Made by a program: the position numbers and the translations under genes
Notes under the pieces: generated by a model
What the model was told of the DNA's origin: nothing
Databases searched by the model: none
What the model saw: the letters and a program-made list of their open reading frames with translations, nothing else
Assembly: GCA_002390425.1 (NCBI GenBank)
Contig: DGPL01000033.1
Location: 114,103 to 143,136 of the forward strand
From: Kordiimonadaceae bacterium UBA4441
GTDB taxonomy: Bacteria; Pseudomonadota; Alphaproteobacteria; Sphingomonadales; Emcibacteraceae
Direction of reading: 5' to 3'
Length of the DNA: 29,034 nucleotides
In this document: positions 14,783-23,488 of the stretch, piece after piece
Numbering within the stretch: the stretch's first letter is position 1
Layout of the letters: the number at the start of each line of letters is the position of its first letter

Positions 14783-17700
14783 TTAAATTTCTTTGGCCTC
14801 AATGACACCCTTTAGTGAGGCAACAGCATTTCTTATCGCCGGTGATATTTTGTATCGTTCCTTAAGTTCAAGATCCACATCACAATCGGCGAAGTCTTCG
14901 TGTTTTACACTCACTTTAAAGGTCACACGGCCGCGACCATTTTGATGGTTGCTTAAAATCTCTTTAATCGCCTCAAGGTTCGATGCGTCCCTCACATATA
15001 TATCAAGGCCTGTTCCGGTTCGCTGAGCGGCACTATCAATTGTTTCAATCCCTTGTGCCGTAATGCGTGATGCACCATCATCACTGTGGCGAACTTCTGC
15101 GTTGATAATAACGGAATTACCACTTTCTAGAATTTCGTCTGCGGATTCTAAAAGTTCAGAAAATAATGTGACTTCAAATCCACCAAACGCATCTGAAAGG
15201 CTTAAGAATGCATAAGCCTTACCGCGCTTGGATTTCATTTTACGGATACCTTGTATGGTGCCCGCGAGCTTCACGACCCCGCCTTTACCGCTTGCACGTT
15301 CTGCTATTTCAGTGCTTGGGATAACTTTTTGCCTTGCTAAAACAGTCGTATAAGCATCAAGTGGATGAGCGGATAGATAAAAGCCAACGGCTTCTTTTTC
15401 ACATTTTAACTTTTCTATTAAATCCCAGTCATTTACTTCAGGCAAGATGATTGTATGTTCTTCTACCTGATCACCGAATAGACTGACTTGATTGGAATTA
15501 CGCTCCTGTGTCGCGAGGTTCATTTCCCTCAGCATCATTTCTACGCCTTGAAGGAGCTGGGCACGATTAGGATTAATGGTATCAAATGCACCGGCTTTAA
15601 TCAGATTTTCCAGTGCGCGTTTGTTTATTTGTCTTGTATCAACGCGGCTACAGAAATCATCCATATCTTTGAAATCGCCATTCTTGCTGCGCTCTTCAAT
15701 GAGACTTTCCATTGCAGCTGCACCAACATTTTTAAGCCCGGCAAGTGCGTAACGTACACCTCTAAGCTTACCGTCGCTCATGGCACCGCCTACGCACTCT
15801 TCGTCTTTTTCTCCTTCGATAACTTCAGCTGTGAATTCAACTTGTGATTTATTAATATCCGGTGGCAAGATCGGAATATCTAAATTGGTAAGTTCTTGTT
15901 TAAAAATATGAAGTTTATCCGTATTGGTCAGATCAAGGGTCATGATCGCGGCCATAAATTCAACCGCATAATTCGCTTTTAAGAAAGCCGTATGATAAGA
16001 AACAAGCGCATAAGCGGCAGCATGACTCTTATTAAAGCCGTAACCTGCGAATTTCGCCACTTGATCAAAAATGCCCGCAGCTTGTTTTGGGTCGACGCCT
16101 TTTTTATCGGCACCGTCTTGGAAACGGGCACGCTGCTTATCCATTTCAGAGGCAATTTTCTTACCCATTGCACGGCGCAATAAATCCGCATCACCAAGCG
16201 AATAATCCGCCAAAATTTGCGCGATTTGCATTACCTGTTCTTGATAAATAATTACGCCATATGTTTCTGTTAGTATTTCTTCGAGCAAAGGATGCAGATA
16301 ATCTGGATCCTCTTCCCCATGTTTACAAGAGATATACCGGGGAATGTTATCCATAGGACCTGGACGATAAAGCGCCACCACCGCAATAATATCTTCAAAC
16401 ATATCAGGCTTAAGGTTCATCAATACACTTTGCATTCCTGAACTTTCCAATTGGAATACACCGACCGTATGTCCGCTACAAAGAAGTTCAAACGCAGATT
16501 TATTATCCAGTGGTGTTTGTTCAAGATCGATTGAAATGTCCCTATCGGCGATATATTCAATCGCTTTTTTAAGAACCGTGAGCGTTTTAAGGCCAAGAAA
16601 ATCAAACTTTACAAGTCCCGCTTGCTCAACAAATTTCATATTATATTGCGTCACGGGCATATCTGAGCGTGGGTCGCGGTATAGCGGCACCAACTGATCC
16701 AATGGTCTATCACCAATCACCACACCCGCAGCATGGGTTGAGGCATGGCGAAAAAGCCCTTCCAACTGAAGCGCAATATCAATCAACCGAGATGTATTAG
16801 GATCACCCGCAATTTCTTCGCGTAACTTTTTCTCACTTTCGATGGCCTCTGAGAGGCTCATGGGGTTTGCAGGGTTACTTGGAATTAATTTTGAAAGACG
16901 GTCAACCTGTCCATATGGCATTTGCAATACGCGACCCACATCGCGTACAACGGCACGTGCTTGCAATTTACCAAATGTAATAATTTGCGCGACCTGATCA
17001 TGACCATATTTATCTTGAACGTACTTTATGACCAATTCACGTTTATCCTGACAAAAATCAATATCAAAATCCGGCATAGAAACACGTTCAGGGTTTAGAA
17101 AGCGTTCAAAAAGAAGTCCGAATTGAAGTGGGTCAAGGTCAGTAATTTTTAAAGCCCACGCCACAACCGAGCCTGCACCGGAACCACGGCCAGGACCAAC
17201 CGGAATATCATTATCTTTTGACCATTGGATAAAATCCATAACGATTAGGAAATATCCCGGAAAATCCATATTAATTATAATATCGAGCTCATATTCCATC
17301 CGGTCAAAATATGGTTTTGCAATTTCTTTTTGCTTATTTTCGTCTTTTTCATCACCATAAACATGGGCTTCAAGCCTTGCTTCAAGTCCTTCTTTGGTAA
17401 CTTTCCGAAGGCTGTCTGCTTCGCTCATATCTTCACTAATGGTGAATTTCGGCAGGATCGGATCAATAGTTGGTACTTTAAAGGCACATCTTCGCGCAAT
17501 CACAACGGTATTATCAATGGCTTCTGGTAAATCTTCGAATAGTTTGACCATTTCAGATGTGGATTTAAAATAATGCTCTGGCGTTTCTTTTCTGCGGTCC
17601 GTTTGCTCAACGTAATTACCACCTGCAATACATAGTAATGCATCATGTGCTTCATACATTTTTCGTTTTGGAAAAAAGACCTGATTAGTTGCCACAAGCG

Positions 17701-18307
17701 GAATATCATACTTATAAGCCAGATCAATAAAGGTTCCTTCAAGTTCATCTTGAATTTTCAAACCTTGCCTAGCTATTTCCATATATAGACGACCTGCGAA
17801 AACACTATTTAAGTGTTTCAAATATTCTTCCGCTTTATCAGGTTCATCATCTTGAAGTATTTTACCAATCGGACCATTAACCCCGCCCGTTAAACAAATC
17901 AAATCACCCGTATAACCGCTCAAATCATCAATAGATATTTGCGGCGTTTCAGAAGGATCAGAATCAAGATGAGCTTTACTAACAAGCACCATCAAATTTT
18001 CATACCCTTTTTTCGTTTGCGCAAGCAGCACAAGCCAACCTGGTTCAGGTGCTTTTTGATTGACGTTATCAGAAGCGCCTTCATGGCGAATAGCAAGAGT
18101 ACATCCGATAATCGGTTGAACCCCTTGTGGTGGCAGGTTTAGAGATGCATCAAGCGCACCGAACATATTATTTGTATCAGTAATCGCCACCGCTGGCATT
18201 TTATTGCCAATACATTGCTTCCCAATTTCTTTAACCTGTACCGCCCCTTCTGCAAGCGAATATGCAGAATGTAATCTAAGGTGAATAAATTGTTTATTAT
18301 TAGTCAT
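14783..18307 (-). CDS. dnaE: DNA polymerase III subunit alpha
   Basis: DnaE is the replicative DNA polymerase catalytic subunit. The 1174-residue protein starts with a PHP domain (HLRLHSAYSLAEGA). It continues with a palm containing GPGRGSGAGSVVAWAL and the catalytic aspartates of MPDFDIDFCQDKRE near residues 410-416. A fingers/HhH region containing INKRALENLIKAGAFD and an OB-fold near residues 990-1070 (VKLAGTIQGIRKMKSKRGK) follow. The length is close to the E. coli protein (1160). No clear Shine-Dalgarno precedes the ATG. The DUF1761 gene ends 21 bp upstream and the NUDIX gene starts immediately downstream, so it belongs to the proS-lol-dnaE run. Confidence 0.97.
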   Translation of the reverse strand: MTNNKQFIHLRLHSAYSLAEGAVQVKEIGKQCIGNKMPAVAITDTNNMFGALDASLNLPPQGVQPIIGCTLAIRHEGASDNVNQKAPEPGWLVLLAQTKKGYENLMVLVSKAHLDSDPSETPQISIDDLSGYTGDLICLTGGVNGPIGKILQDDEPDKAEEYLKHLNSVFAGRLYMEIARQGLKIQDELEGTFIDLAYKYDIPLVATNQVFFPKRKMYEAHDALLCIAGGNYVEQTDRRKETPEHYFKSTSEMVKLFEDLPEAIDNTVVIARRCAFKVPTIDPILPKFTISEDMSEADSLRKVTKEGLEARLEAHVYGDEKDENKQKEIAKPYFDRMEYELDIIINMDFPGYFLIVMDFIQWSKDNDIPVGPGRGSGAGSVVAWALKITDLDPLQFGLLFERFLNPERVSMPDFDIDFCQDKRELVIKYVQDKYGHDQVAQIITFGKLQARAVVRDVGRVLQMPYGQVDRLSKLIPSNPANPMSLSEAIESEKKLREEIAGDPNTSRLIDIALQLEGLFRHASTHAAGVVIGDRPLDQLVPLYRDPRSDMPVTQYNMKFVEQAGLVKFDFLGLKTLTVLKKAIEYIADRDISIDLEQTPLDNKSAFELLCSGHTVGVFQLESSGMQSVLMNLKPDMFEDIIAVVALYRPGPMDNIPRYISCKHGEEDPDYLHPLLEEILTETYGVIIYQEQVMQIAQILADYSLGDADLLRRAMGKKIASEMDKQRARFQDGADKKGVDPKQAAGIFDQVAKFAGYGFNKSHAAAYALVSYHTAFLKANYAVEFMAAIMTLDLTNTDKLHIFKQELTNLDIPILPPDINKSQVEFTAEVIEGEKDEECVGGAMSDGKLRGVRYALAGLKNVGAAAMESLIEERSKNGDFKDMDDFCSRVDTRQINKRALENLIKAGAFDTINPNRAQLLQGVEMMLREMNLATQERNSNQVSLFGDQVEEHTIILPEVNDWDLIEKLKCEKEAVGFYLSAHPLDAYTTVLARQKVIPSTEIAERASGKGGVVKLAGTIQGIRKMKSKRGKAYAFLSLSDAFGGFEVTLFSELLESADEILESGNSVIINAEVRHSDDGASRITAQGIETIDSAAQRTGTGLDIYVRDASNLEAIKEILSNHQNGRGRVTFKVSVKHEDFADCDVDLELKERYKISPAIRNAVASLKGVIEAKEI

Positions 18308-18328
18308 TTATTGTTTTTTTCTAAACCA

Positions 18329-18730
18329 TCACATTAAATTTAAAATAAGCGCTACAATCACAAATTCCGTTACACATTGGGTCGCATATATCAGGAACAA
18401 TTTCAGACTGCGGTCTTCGAATGCGAATGAAAGCCCCATCTGTGCCGATGTTACCCCCAATGCCATTATAACAGTTACAGCAAGCGTCGTTCTTAAATCC
18501 AGTGCCATAATTTGAAACAAGATTGCCATGGAAAATACAACCAGTAAACAGGTACCAACGGCAATAAGCAGTGCATTTAAGGGGCTACCTAAATCTTCTT
18601 CTTTTAACCCCACCTCTGCCAACCATGCATTGCCAAATAGCATCTTTGAAAACCATAGACCACCGACCATAAACTTAGCAATTGTCGCAAGAACAATAGC
18701 TAAATAATTTAATTCACTAAAGCTTAGCAT
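18329..18730 (-). CDS. DUF1761 family membrane protein
   Basis: A 133-residue protein with four predicted membrane helices and the start LNYLAIVLATIAKFMVGGLW followed by FSKMLFGNAWL, which resembles DUF1761 proteins. The function of the family is not established. Its helices lie at about residues 8-26, 52-72, 78-100 and 110-131. GGAG lies seven bases before the ATG. It is placed between lolD (29 bp upstream) and dnaE (21 bp downstream) and appears to be an extra gene within a conserved operon. Nothing in the sequence suggests damage. Confidence 0.78.
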   Translation of the reverse strand: MLSFSELNYLAIVLATIAKFMVGGLWFSKMLFGNAWLAEVGLKEEDLGSPLNALLIAVGTCLLVVFSMAILFQIMALDLRTTLAVTVIMALGVTSAQMGLSFAFEDRSLKLFLIYATQCVTEFVIVALILNLM

Positions 18731-18759
18731 ATACCCTCTCCCTATAAGATGAACTCCAA

Positions 18760-19434
18760 TTATATTTGGACGATTCCTTCTTTTAAGGTTACAGTACGGT
18801 CCATCCTATCTGCAAGCTCATTATTATGAGTAGCAATTAATGCTGATATGCCTTCTTCTTTGGAGAGCGATAAAAGAACATCCATTACCTCATTACCGGT
18901 TTTTTCATCGAGGTTTCCTGTCGGTTCATCAGCCAAGATTAATCTTGGTCTATTGGCTAGCCCTCGCGCGATCGCAACACGTTGCTGCTCACCACCTGAT
19001 AACTCTGCCGGTCGATGACTTATTCTTTCACTTAGTCCCATCTTACTAAGTAAGTTTTCTGCACGTTCTTTTGCAACTTTACTAGCGACACCCGCAATTA
19101 ATTGCGGCATCACAACATTTTCGAGTGCGGTAAATTCCGGCAAAAGGTTATGAAATTGATAAACAAATCCAATTTCTAGTCTTCTGATTTTCGTGCGCTT
19201 TATATCGGTTAAATCCTTTGTTGGAATGCCAGACATTATGACATCCCCTTGATCTGCCCGTTCAAGTAGCCCCATTATATGTAGTAAAGTTGATTTTCCC
19301 GCGCCTGACGATCCCACTAGGGCAACAACTTCACCACTCGAAATCGATAAACTTATACCTTTTAAAATTTCTAAGTGATGCTCGCCTTGGGTAAAGCTTT
19401 TATATATATCCTTTATTTCTACAATATTACTCAT
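18760..19434 (-). CDS. lolD: Lipoprotein-releasing ABC transporter ATP-binding protein LolD
   Basis: LolD powers release of outer-membrane lipoproteins from the inner membrane. The 224-residue ATPase has Walker A GSSGAGKST (residues 41-49), the Q-loop at VYQFHNLLPEFTALENV, the ABC signature LSGGEQQRVAIARG (from 145), Walker B LILADEP (165-171) followed by TGNLD, and the switch histidine in IATHN. The Q-loop segment and TGNLD are typical of the LolD/MacB group. Its start overlaps the end of lolC by 8 bp, so the two are translationally coupled subunits of one transporter. Confidence 0.95.
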   Translation of the reverse strand: MSNIVEIKDIYKSFTQGEHHLEILKGISLSISSGEVVALVGSSGAGKSTLLHIMGLLERADQGDVIMSGIPTKDLTDIKRTKIRRLEIGFVYQFHNLLPEFTALENVVMPQLIAGVASKVAKERAENLLSKMGLSERISHRPAELSGGEQQRVAIARGLANRPRLILADEPTGNLDEKTGNEVMDVLLSLSKEEGISALIATHNNELADRMDRTVTLKEGIVQI

Positions 19435-20683
19435 ACTTCAAAGCCTTTACAGGATCTGTATTCGCCGCTCTAATTGCAGGGAATATTGTTGCCAATAATG
19501 AAAGAACTAATGCAACAAGTGTAACGGCGATCACTTCTGAACTATCAACTTTTGACGGAATTTCAGTAATGAAGCGCGTTTCCGCATCCCAAACGGTAGC
19601 ACCCGTCATTGCTTCAATTAAATCCGCCACCCATTGAAGATGATTTGCAAGATATATACCGCCGACAACACCGAGGAATGTACCGAGAAAACCAATACTT
19701 GAGCCAATGATAAAGAAAATCCGCGTCACCGAAGAACGTGATGCCCCCATAGTTCTGAGGACAGCTATGTCACGTGTTTTGCTTTTTACCAACATAATCA
19801 TTGTCGATATAACGTTAAATACGGCAACAACGATTATAAGCGAAAGAATAATGAACATCGCATTTCGTTCAATCTGAAGAGCATTAAAAAATGATCTATT
19901 TAATTGTTGCCAATCAATTATTCGGCCAGCAAGTCCTGCCTCAACAATACGCTTAGATAGCTCCGGGTAAACTTCCGCAACCATATCGGCATGGGTTAAT
20001 GTAACTTCAAGTGCTGCGACCTGATCATCATATTGAAAATAATTTTGTGCGTCCGGTAGTGAAACGAAGAAATAACTCGAATCATAATTATATTCACCCA
20101 CTTCAAATATGGCCGATACATAGAATTGTTGAATTCGTGGTACAGTACCAAAGGCAGTAATTCTTCCCTTTGGTGACATCAACGTAATATCGCTACCAAT
20201 TTCAAGACTGTATTTATCAGCTAAACGCTTTCCGATAACAATATCATTTTCACGATCCCCGAAATCATCCAGTGTACCAGTAACAATATTATCCGAAACT
20301 AAGCTCTGGGTTCTTAAATCATCAGGTTTAACACCACGAACGAGTGCAAATGTACCATTATCACCCATCATCGCCATTGCCTGACCTTCTAGAATAGGTC
20401 TTACTTTAACGACATTATTCACCGTTGAAAGCTTATTAGCGGCTTCATCATAATTTTCCATTTTACCGCCAAATGGCTGATAAAGAATATGACCATTAAA
20501 GCCGATCACTTTTCCAAGCAGCTCTTCACGAAAGCCCCCCATAACAGACATCGTTACGATAAGCGCCCCTACCCCAAGAAAAATACCGAATAATGAAAAC
20601 AAGGCAATTACGGTAACAAAGCCATCATGCCCTTTAACATTTAGGTATTTGAGCGCAACTTTCCACTCGTAACTTCTGAACAT
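19427..20683 (-). CDS. lolC: Lipoprotein-releasing ABC transporter permease (LolC/LolE family)
   Basis: The membrane subunit that pairs with LolD. The 418-residue protein has one N-terminal membrane helix (about 24-48) followed by GGFREELLGKVIGFNGHI, a conserved LolC/E feature. A periplasmic domain of about 220 residues and three C-terminal helices (near 270, 320 and 385) follow. The cytoplasmic coupling segment MLVKSKTRDIAVLRTMGAS is visible. Only one permease gene is present, as is usual in Alphaproteobacteria, so it may act as a homodimer rather than as LolC plus LolE; this is inference. It starts 3 bp after proS and overlaps lolD. Confidence 0.93.
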   Translation of the reverse strand: MFRSYEWKVALKYLNVKGHDGFVTVIALFSLFGIFLGVGALIVTMSVMGGFREELLGKVIGFNGHILYQPFGGKMENYDEAANKLSTVNNVVKVRPILEGQAMAMMGDNGTFALVRGVKPDDLRTQSLVSDNIVTGTLDDFGDRENDIVIGKRLADKYSLEIGSDITLMSPKGRITAFGTVPRIQQFYVSAIFEVGEYNYDSSYFFVSLPDAQNYFQYDDQVAALEVTLTHADMVAEVYPELSKRIVEAGLAGRIIDWQQLNRSFFNALQIERNAMFIILSLIIVVAVFNVISTMIMLVKSKTRDIAVLRTMGASRSSVTRIFFIIGSSIGFLGTFLGVVGGIYLANHLQWVADLIEAMTGATVWDAETRFITEIPSKVDSSEVIAVTLVALVLSLLATIFPAIRAANTDPVKALKYE

Positions 20684-20686
20684 ATA

Positions 20687-21988
20687 TTATCCTAACTTTG
20701 CAAGTAGTTCTTCTTCTGAAAGCTCAACTCGCTCACCAGTGCGTCTATTCTTAAGCTCAAGCACGCCTTTTTCTAATCCTTTAGGGCCGACGACCACCTG
20801 CCACGGAACACCAATTAAATCCATATTGGCAAATTTCGCGCCAGCACCAACATCACGATCATCATAAAGCACTTCAATTCCTGCATTTTCCATTTTTTCA
20901 TAAAGTGTGTCACATGCATTTGTGCAATTTTCATCTTTAAATCGCAAATTAATCAAACCAACCTTATATGGCGCAACAGATTCCGGCCACACAATACCAT
21001 TATCATCGTGATTTGCTTCAATTAAGGCGCCCACAAGACGAGAAACACCAATTCCATATGACCCCATCTCTACATCGACTTCTTTGCCATCTGGACCAGC
21101 CACTCTTGCGCCCATACTTGCAGAATACTTAGTACCAAAGTAGAAAATATGTCCAACTTCAATACCTTTTGCCGTTTTTAAATCAGCCGCATCAACTGGG
21201 CAATTATCCACATCATGCTTTTCTTCTTCCATGGCGTATAGCCCTTGAAGCTTAGCCACGGTTTCATCGTCGATATCACCAGTAAGGCTCGACAAGTCAA
21301 AATCTTCAATAGCCTTATCATAATGAAGTGTGCTTTCACCGGTTTCGGCAAGAATTTGGAACTCATGACTTAAATCACCGCCAATTGCCCCCGCGTCAGC
21401 ACGGACAGGTATAGCAACAAGGCCAAGACGTGCGAATGTACGTAAATATGCAACATACATTTTATTATAAGATTCTTTTGCCGCTTCAAAATCAAGATCA
21501 AATGAATAATTATCCTTCATCAAAAACTCACGGCCACGCATAATACCGAAGCGAGGACGAACCTCATCACGGAATTTCCATTGAATATGGTATAAATTAA
21601 GCGGCAGATCTTTATAACTTTTGACATTATTCTTAAATAGATCTGTAATCATTTCCTCATTGGTCGGACCAAAAAGCATATTACGTTCGTGCCTATCGGT
21701 AATACGTAGCATTTCTTTTCCGTATGCATCATATCGACCGCTTTCCTGCCAAAGTTCTGCAGGTTGAATTGTCGGCATTAAAAGTTCAATCGCACCCGCA
21801 CGATTTTGTTCTTCACGAACAATATCGGCAATTTTATTGAGTACGCTTAACCCAGTTGGCAGCCAAATGTATATTCCCGCGCTTGATTGACGGATCATAC
21901 CGGCGCGAAGCATTAATCGATGGGATACTATTTGAGCTTCAGAAGGGTTTTCCTTCATAGTAGGGATAAAATGTTTTGAAAGACGCAT
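20687..21988 (-). CDS. proS: Prolyl-tRNA synthetase, short alphaproteobacterial type
   Basis: ProRS charges tRNA-Pro in the cytosol. The 433-residue class II enzyme shows motif 2 (QWKFRDEVRPRFGIMRGREF with KDNYSF) and motif 3 (MGSYGIGVSRLVGALIEAN), then a C-terminal anticodon-binding domain ending in LSEEELLAKLG. It is about 140 residues shorter than E. coli ProRS (572) because the inserted editing domain between motifs 2 and 3 is reduced or absent, as known for Alphaproteobacteria. Clearance of Ala-tRNA-Pro would then need a separate protein. AAGG lies six bases before the ATG. It heads the proS-lolC-lolD-DUF1761-dnaE-NUDIX run. Confidence 0.96.
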   Translation of the reverse strand: MRLSKHFIPTMKENPSEAQIVSHRLMLRAGMIRQSSAGIYIWLPTGLSVLNKIADIVREEQNRAGAIELLMPTIQPAELWQESGRYDAYGKEMLRITDRHERNMLFGPTNEEMITDLFKNNVKSYKDLPLNLYHIQWKFRDEVRPRFGIMRGREFLMKDNYSFDLDFEAAKESYNKMYVAYLRTFARLGLVAIPVRADAGAIGGDLSHEFQILAETGESTLHYDKAIEDFDLSSLTGDIDDETVAKLQGLYAMEEEKHDVDNCPVDAADLKTAKGIEVGHIFYFGTKYSASMGARVAGPDGKEVDVEMGSYGIGVSRLVGALIEANHDDNGIVWPESVAPYKVGLINLRFKDENCTNACDTLYEKMENAGIEVLYDDRDVGAGAKFANMDLIGVPWQVVVGPKGLEKGVLELKNRRTGERVELSEEELLAKLG

Positions 21989-22059
21989 AACGGACCTTAA
22001 AATTTTTAAAAATATAAAATTGATATAGCTGTTTATAGCAAAGGTTTGCCCGACTGCAA

Positions 22060-22560
22060 TTACCTTTTCACAATTGGACGCTTTTTTCCGTTTCTTTCTG
22101 CATTACAAAGCATATATATTCTATTTTTATCAGCTTGGCGAAGCGAATTCCCATTCCAGAGCACATCACCATCCTTAACGGTTACCCGACCTAAAATAAT
22201 TCTACCTTCTTGTGAACCGGTTAAACCGAATTTTTCCGTCGCATTAGCATCTTTAAGCGCGTCATGGATCATATAAAATGAATATCCATTTTGACCTAAG
22301 CCTAGAGCATTTCCACCACCATTTATATCGGCAGGAACAACATCACGACCCATCACGTCTTTGCCTGGTTTATAGTTTACACTATCATCAGGTATATGAG
22401 GCGTTAGCAGTTGGCAATGTTCAGGAGTTACAAGGATTATTTGTTAGGCGTCTATTGGTACAGTTTGAAGAGCGGGAGCATCAACGGATTGAGCACGACT
22501 ATTTACTATCCCTAACAGCGGAATATAAAGTAGCAATACTTTAAGGGCTCTTATCATCAT
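22060..22560 (-). pseudogene. Secreted hypothetical protein interrupted by an in-frame TAA
   Basis: One reading frame runs from ATG 22560 to the stop at 22062-22060 (167 codons), but codon 39 is TAA (22446-22444). Before it lie a strong AAGGAG site and a good signal peptide (MMIRALKVLLLYIPLLGI with a likely cleavage after NSRA). After it the same frame continues with VTPEHCQLLTPHIP, VNYKPGKDVMGRDVVPAD and NRIYMLCNAERNGKK, an ordered protein with two cysteines. The pattern suggests a once-intact secreted protein of about 165 residues broken by one base change. Alternatives are a sequencing error, read-through, or re-initiation at GTG/ATG near 22356. I recall similar alphaproteobacterial hypotheticals, but the function is unknown. 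Confidence 0.7.
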
Positions 22561-22694
22561 TTATCTCCTTATTATACCATATGGGTAAACATCTTATAAG
22601 ATCAATATGTGGCAATATTATCACATTTTACGAAATTATGACAGTTTGCTTAATTTTTCGGGTGACACAAGCGCTTCAGTTTACTAAATTTACT

Positions 22695-22725
22695 TCACAA
22701 GTGAGGCCCAAGTTTGGGAGTGAGG
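22695..22725. repeat. Compact palindrome with flanking direct repeats in an intergenic gap
   Basis: The 269-bp gap between the broken secreted gene and DUF1467 contains TCACAAGTGA (22695-22704), then the perfect 12-bp palindrome CCCAAGTTTGGG (22707-22718). GTGAGG is repeated on each side (22701-22706 and 22720-22725). The rest of the gap is AT-rich without a coding frame. The element could be a regulator site for the gene at 22560 or part of a small RNA; neither can be decided here. Confidence 0.35.
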
Positions 22726-22774
22726 AAACTCTTATAATAATAAAAAAGATTTGGTAACTAATCACTACACCAAT

Positions 22775-22804
22775 AAAAAGCAAGGTTTAGGCCTTGCTTT
22801 TTTT
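22775..22804 (-). terminator. Rho-independent terminator after the nuo-birA-rnj-mce-DUF1467 run
   Basis: Perfect 11-bp arms AAAAAGCAAGG (22775-22785) and CCTTGCTTTTT (22792-22802) enclose a 6-base loop, with T tracts in both directions. It lies 26 bp after the DUF1467 stop on the minus strand, the expected place for ending that operon. Confidence 0.9.
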
Positions 22805-22829
22805 GTGCCTTAAAGATTTATTCTAATGA

Positions 22830-23072
22830 TTAAGTTATTGAAATTAAGTCAAAATAATCAATAACACCCACCAATGCGACGAAACAAATCGTAATGATCG
22901 TATTTAAGATCATTTTCTGCTTTATATTTGCATGAATTGGCGAACCAATCTCAACGCCATCTTCTAAAGTTTCGTCGGTTTCATTATGCGTTGTCACACC
23001 GATGGGTAGAACCATAAATAAAATAATCCACCATGAAACAAAAAATGTAATGCTGTATCCAATAAAATTCAT
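22830..23072 (-). CDS. DUF1467 family membrane protein
   Basis: An 80-residue protein with two predicted membrane helices (about residues 4-24 and 53-75). The conserved start is SITFFVSWWIILFMVLPIGV and the middle segment is GSPIHANIKQKMILNT. It matches the DUF1467 family, which is almost restricted to Alphaproteobacteria and often lies between mce and proS; its function is unknown. It starts 10 bp after the mce stop and is followed by a strong terminator, so it is the last gene of its operon. Confidence 0.88.
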   Translation of the reverse strand: MNFIGYSITFFVSWWIILFMVLPIGVTTHNETDETLEDGVEIGSPIHANIKQKMILNTIITICFVALVGVIDYFDLISIT

Positions 23073-23082
23073 TTTGAAACCT

Positions 23083-23487
23083 TTAAACCTGTTCTAATTC
23101 GATTAATGTACCACAGAAATCTTTCGGATGAAGAAATAACACGGGCTTTCCATGTGCGCCAATTTTGGGTTCGCTTCCGCCAAGAATACGCATACCATTA
23201 TTTAGTAATTTATCACGCGCTTCTATTATATCGCTGACTTCGTAACAGATATGATGCATTCCACCAGAGGCATTTTTATTTAAATAAGACGTAATCGGTG
23301 AATTTTCACCAATTGGCAAAAGAAGTTCAACTTTCGTATTCTCAAGTTCTACAAATGCAACTCTCACACCATGCTCTGGCAAATCTAGCGGTTCCGTAAC
23401 TTCTGCACCAAGAACATTTCGGTACATTGAAATGGCGTCCTCTAAATTTGGAACTGCTATAGCAATATGATTTAATTTTTCAATCAC
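23083..23487 (-). CDS. mce: Methylmalonyl-CoA epimerase
   Basis: The enzyme interconverts (S)- and (R)-methylmalonyl-CoA in propionate and odd-chain or branched-chain degradation, feeding succinyl-CoA into the TCA cycle. The 134-residue VOC-fold protein has LNHIAIAVPNLEDAI (His7), GGMHHICYEV (His79) and GTLIELEQ (Glu130) as probable metal ligands. The substrate-side motif IGAHGKPVLFLHPKDFCG is diagnostic of this family and separates it from glyoxalase I. It begins one base after the rnj stop, a conserved linkage in Alphaproteobacteria. Confidence 0.93.
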   Translation of the reverse strand: MIEKLNHIAIAVPNLEDAISMYRNVLGAEVTEPLDLPEHGVRVAFVELENTKVELLLPIGENSPITSYLNKNASGGMHHICYEVSDIIEARDKLLNNGMRILGGSEPKIGAHGKPVLFLHPKDFCGTLIELEQV

Positions 23488-23488
23488 T

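Noticed and set aside
22278..22544. Plus-strand open frame opposite the broken secreted gene
   Set aside because: No ribosome binding site, no recognisable motif and composition of an antisense shadow; the minus frame has a signal peptide and a strong AAGGAG.
22577..22774. Possible 6S or other known small RNA in the gap before DUF1467
   Set aside because: I compared it by eye with known 6S and SRP RNA landmarks and found none; only short palindromes and the terminator are supported.
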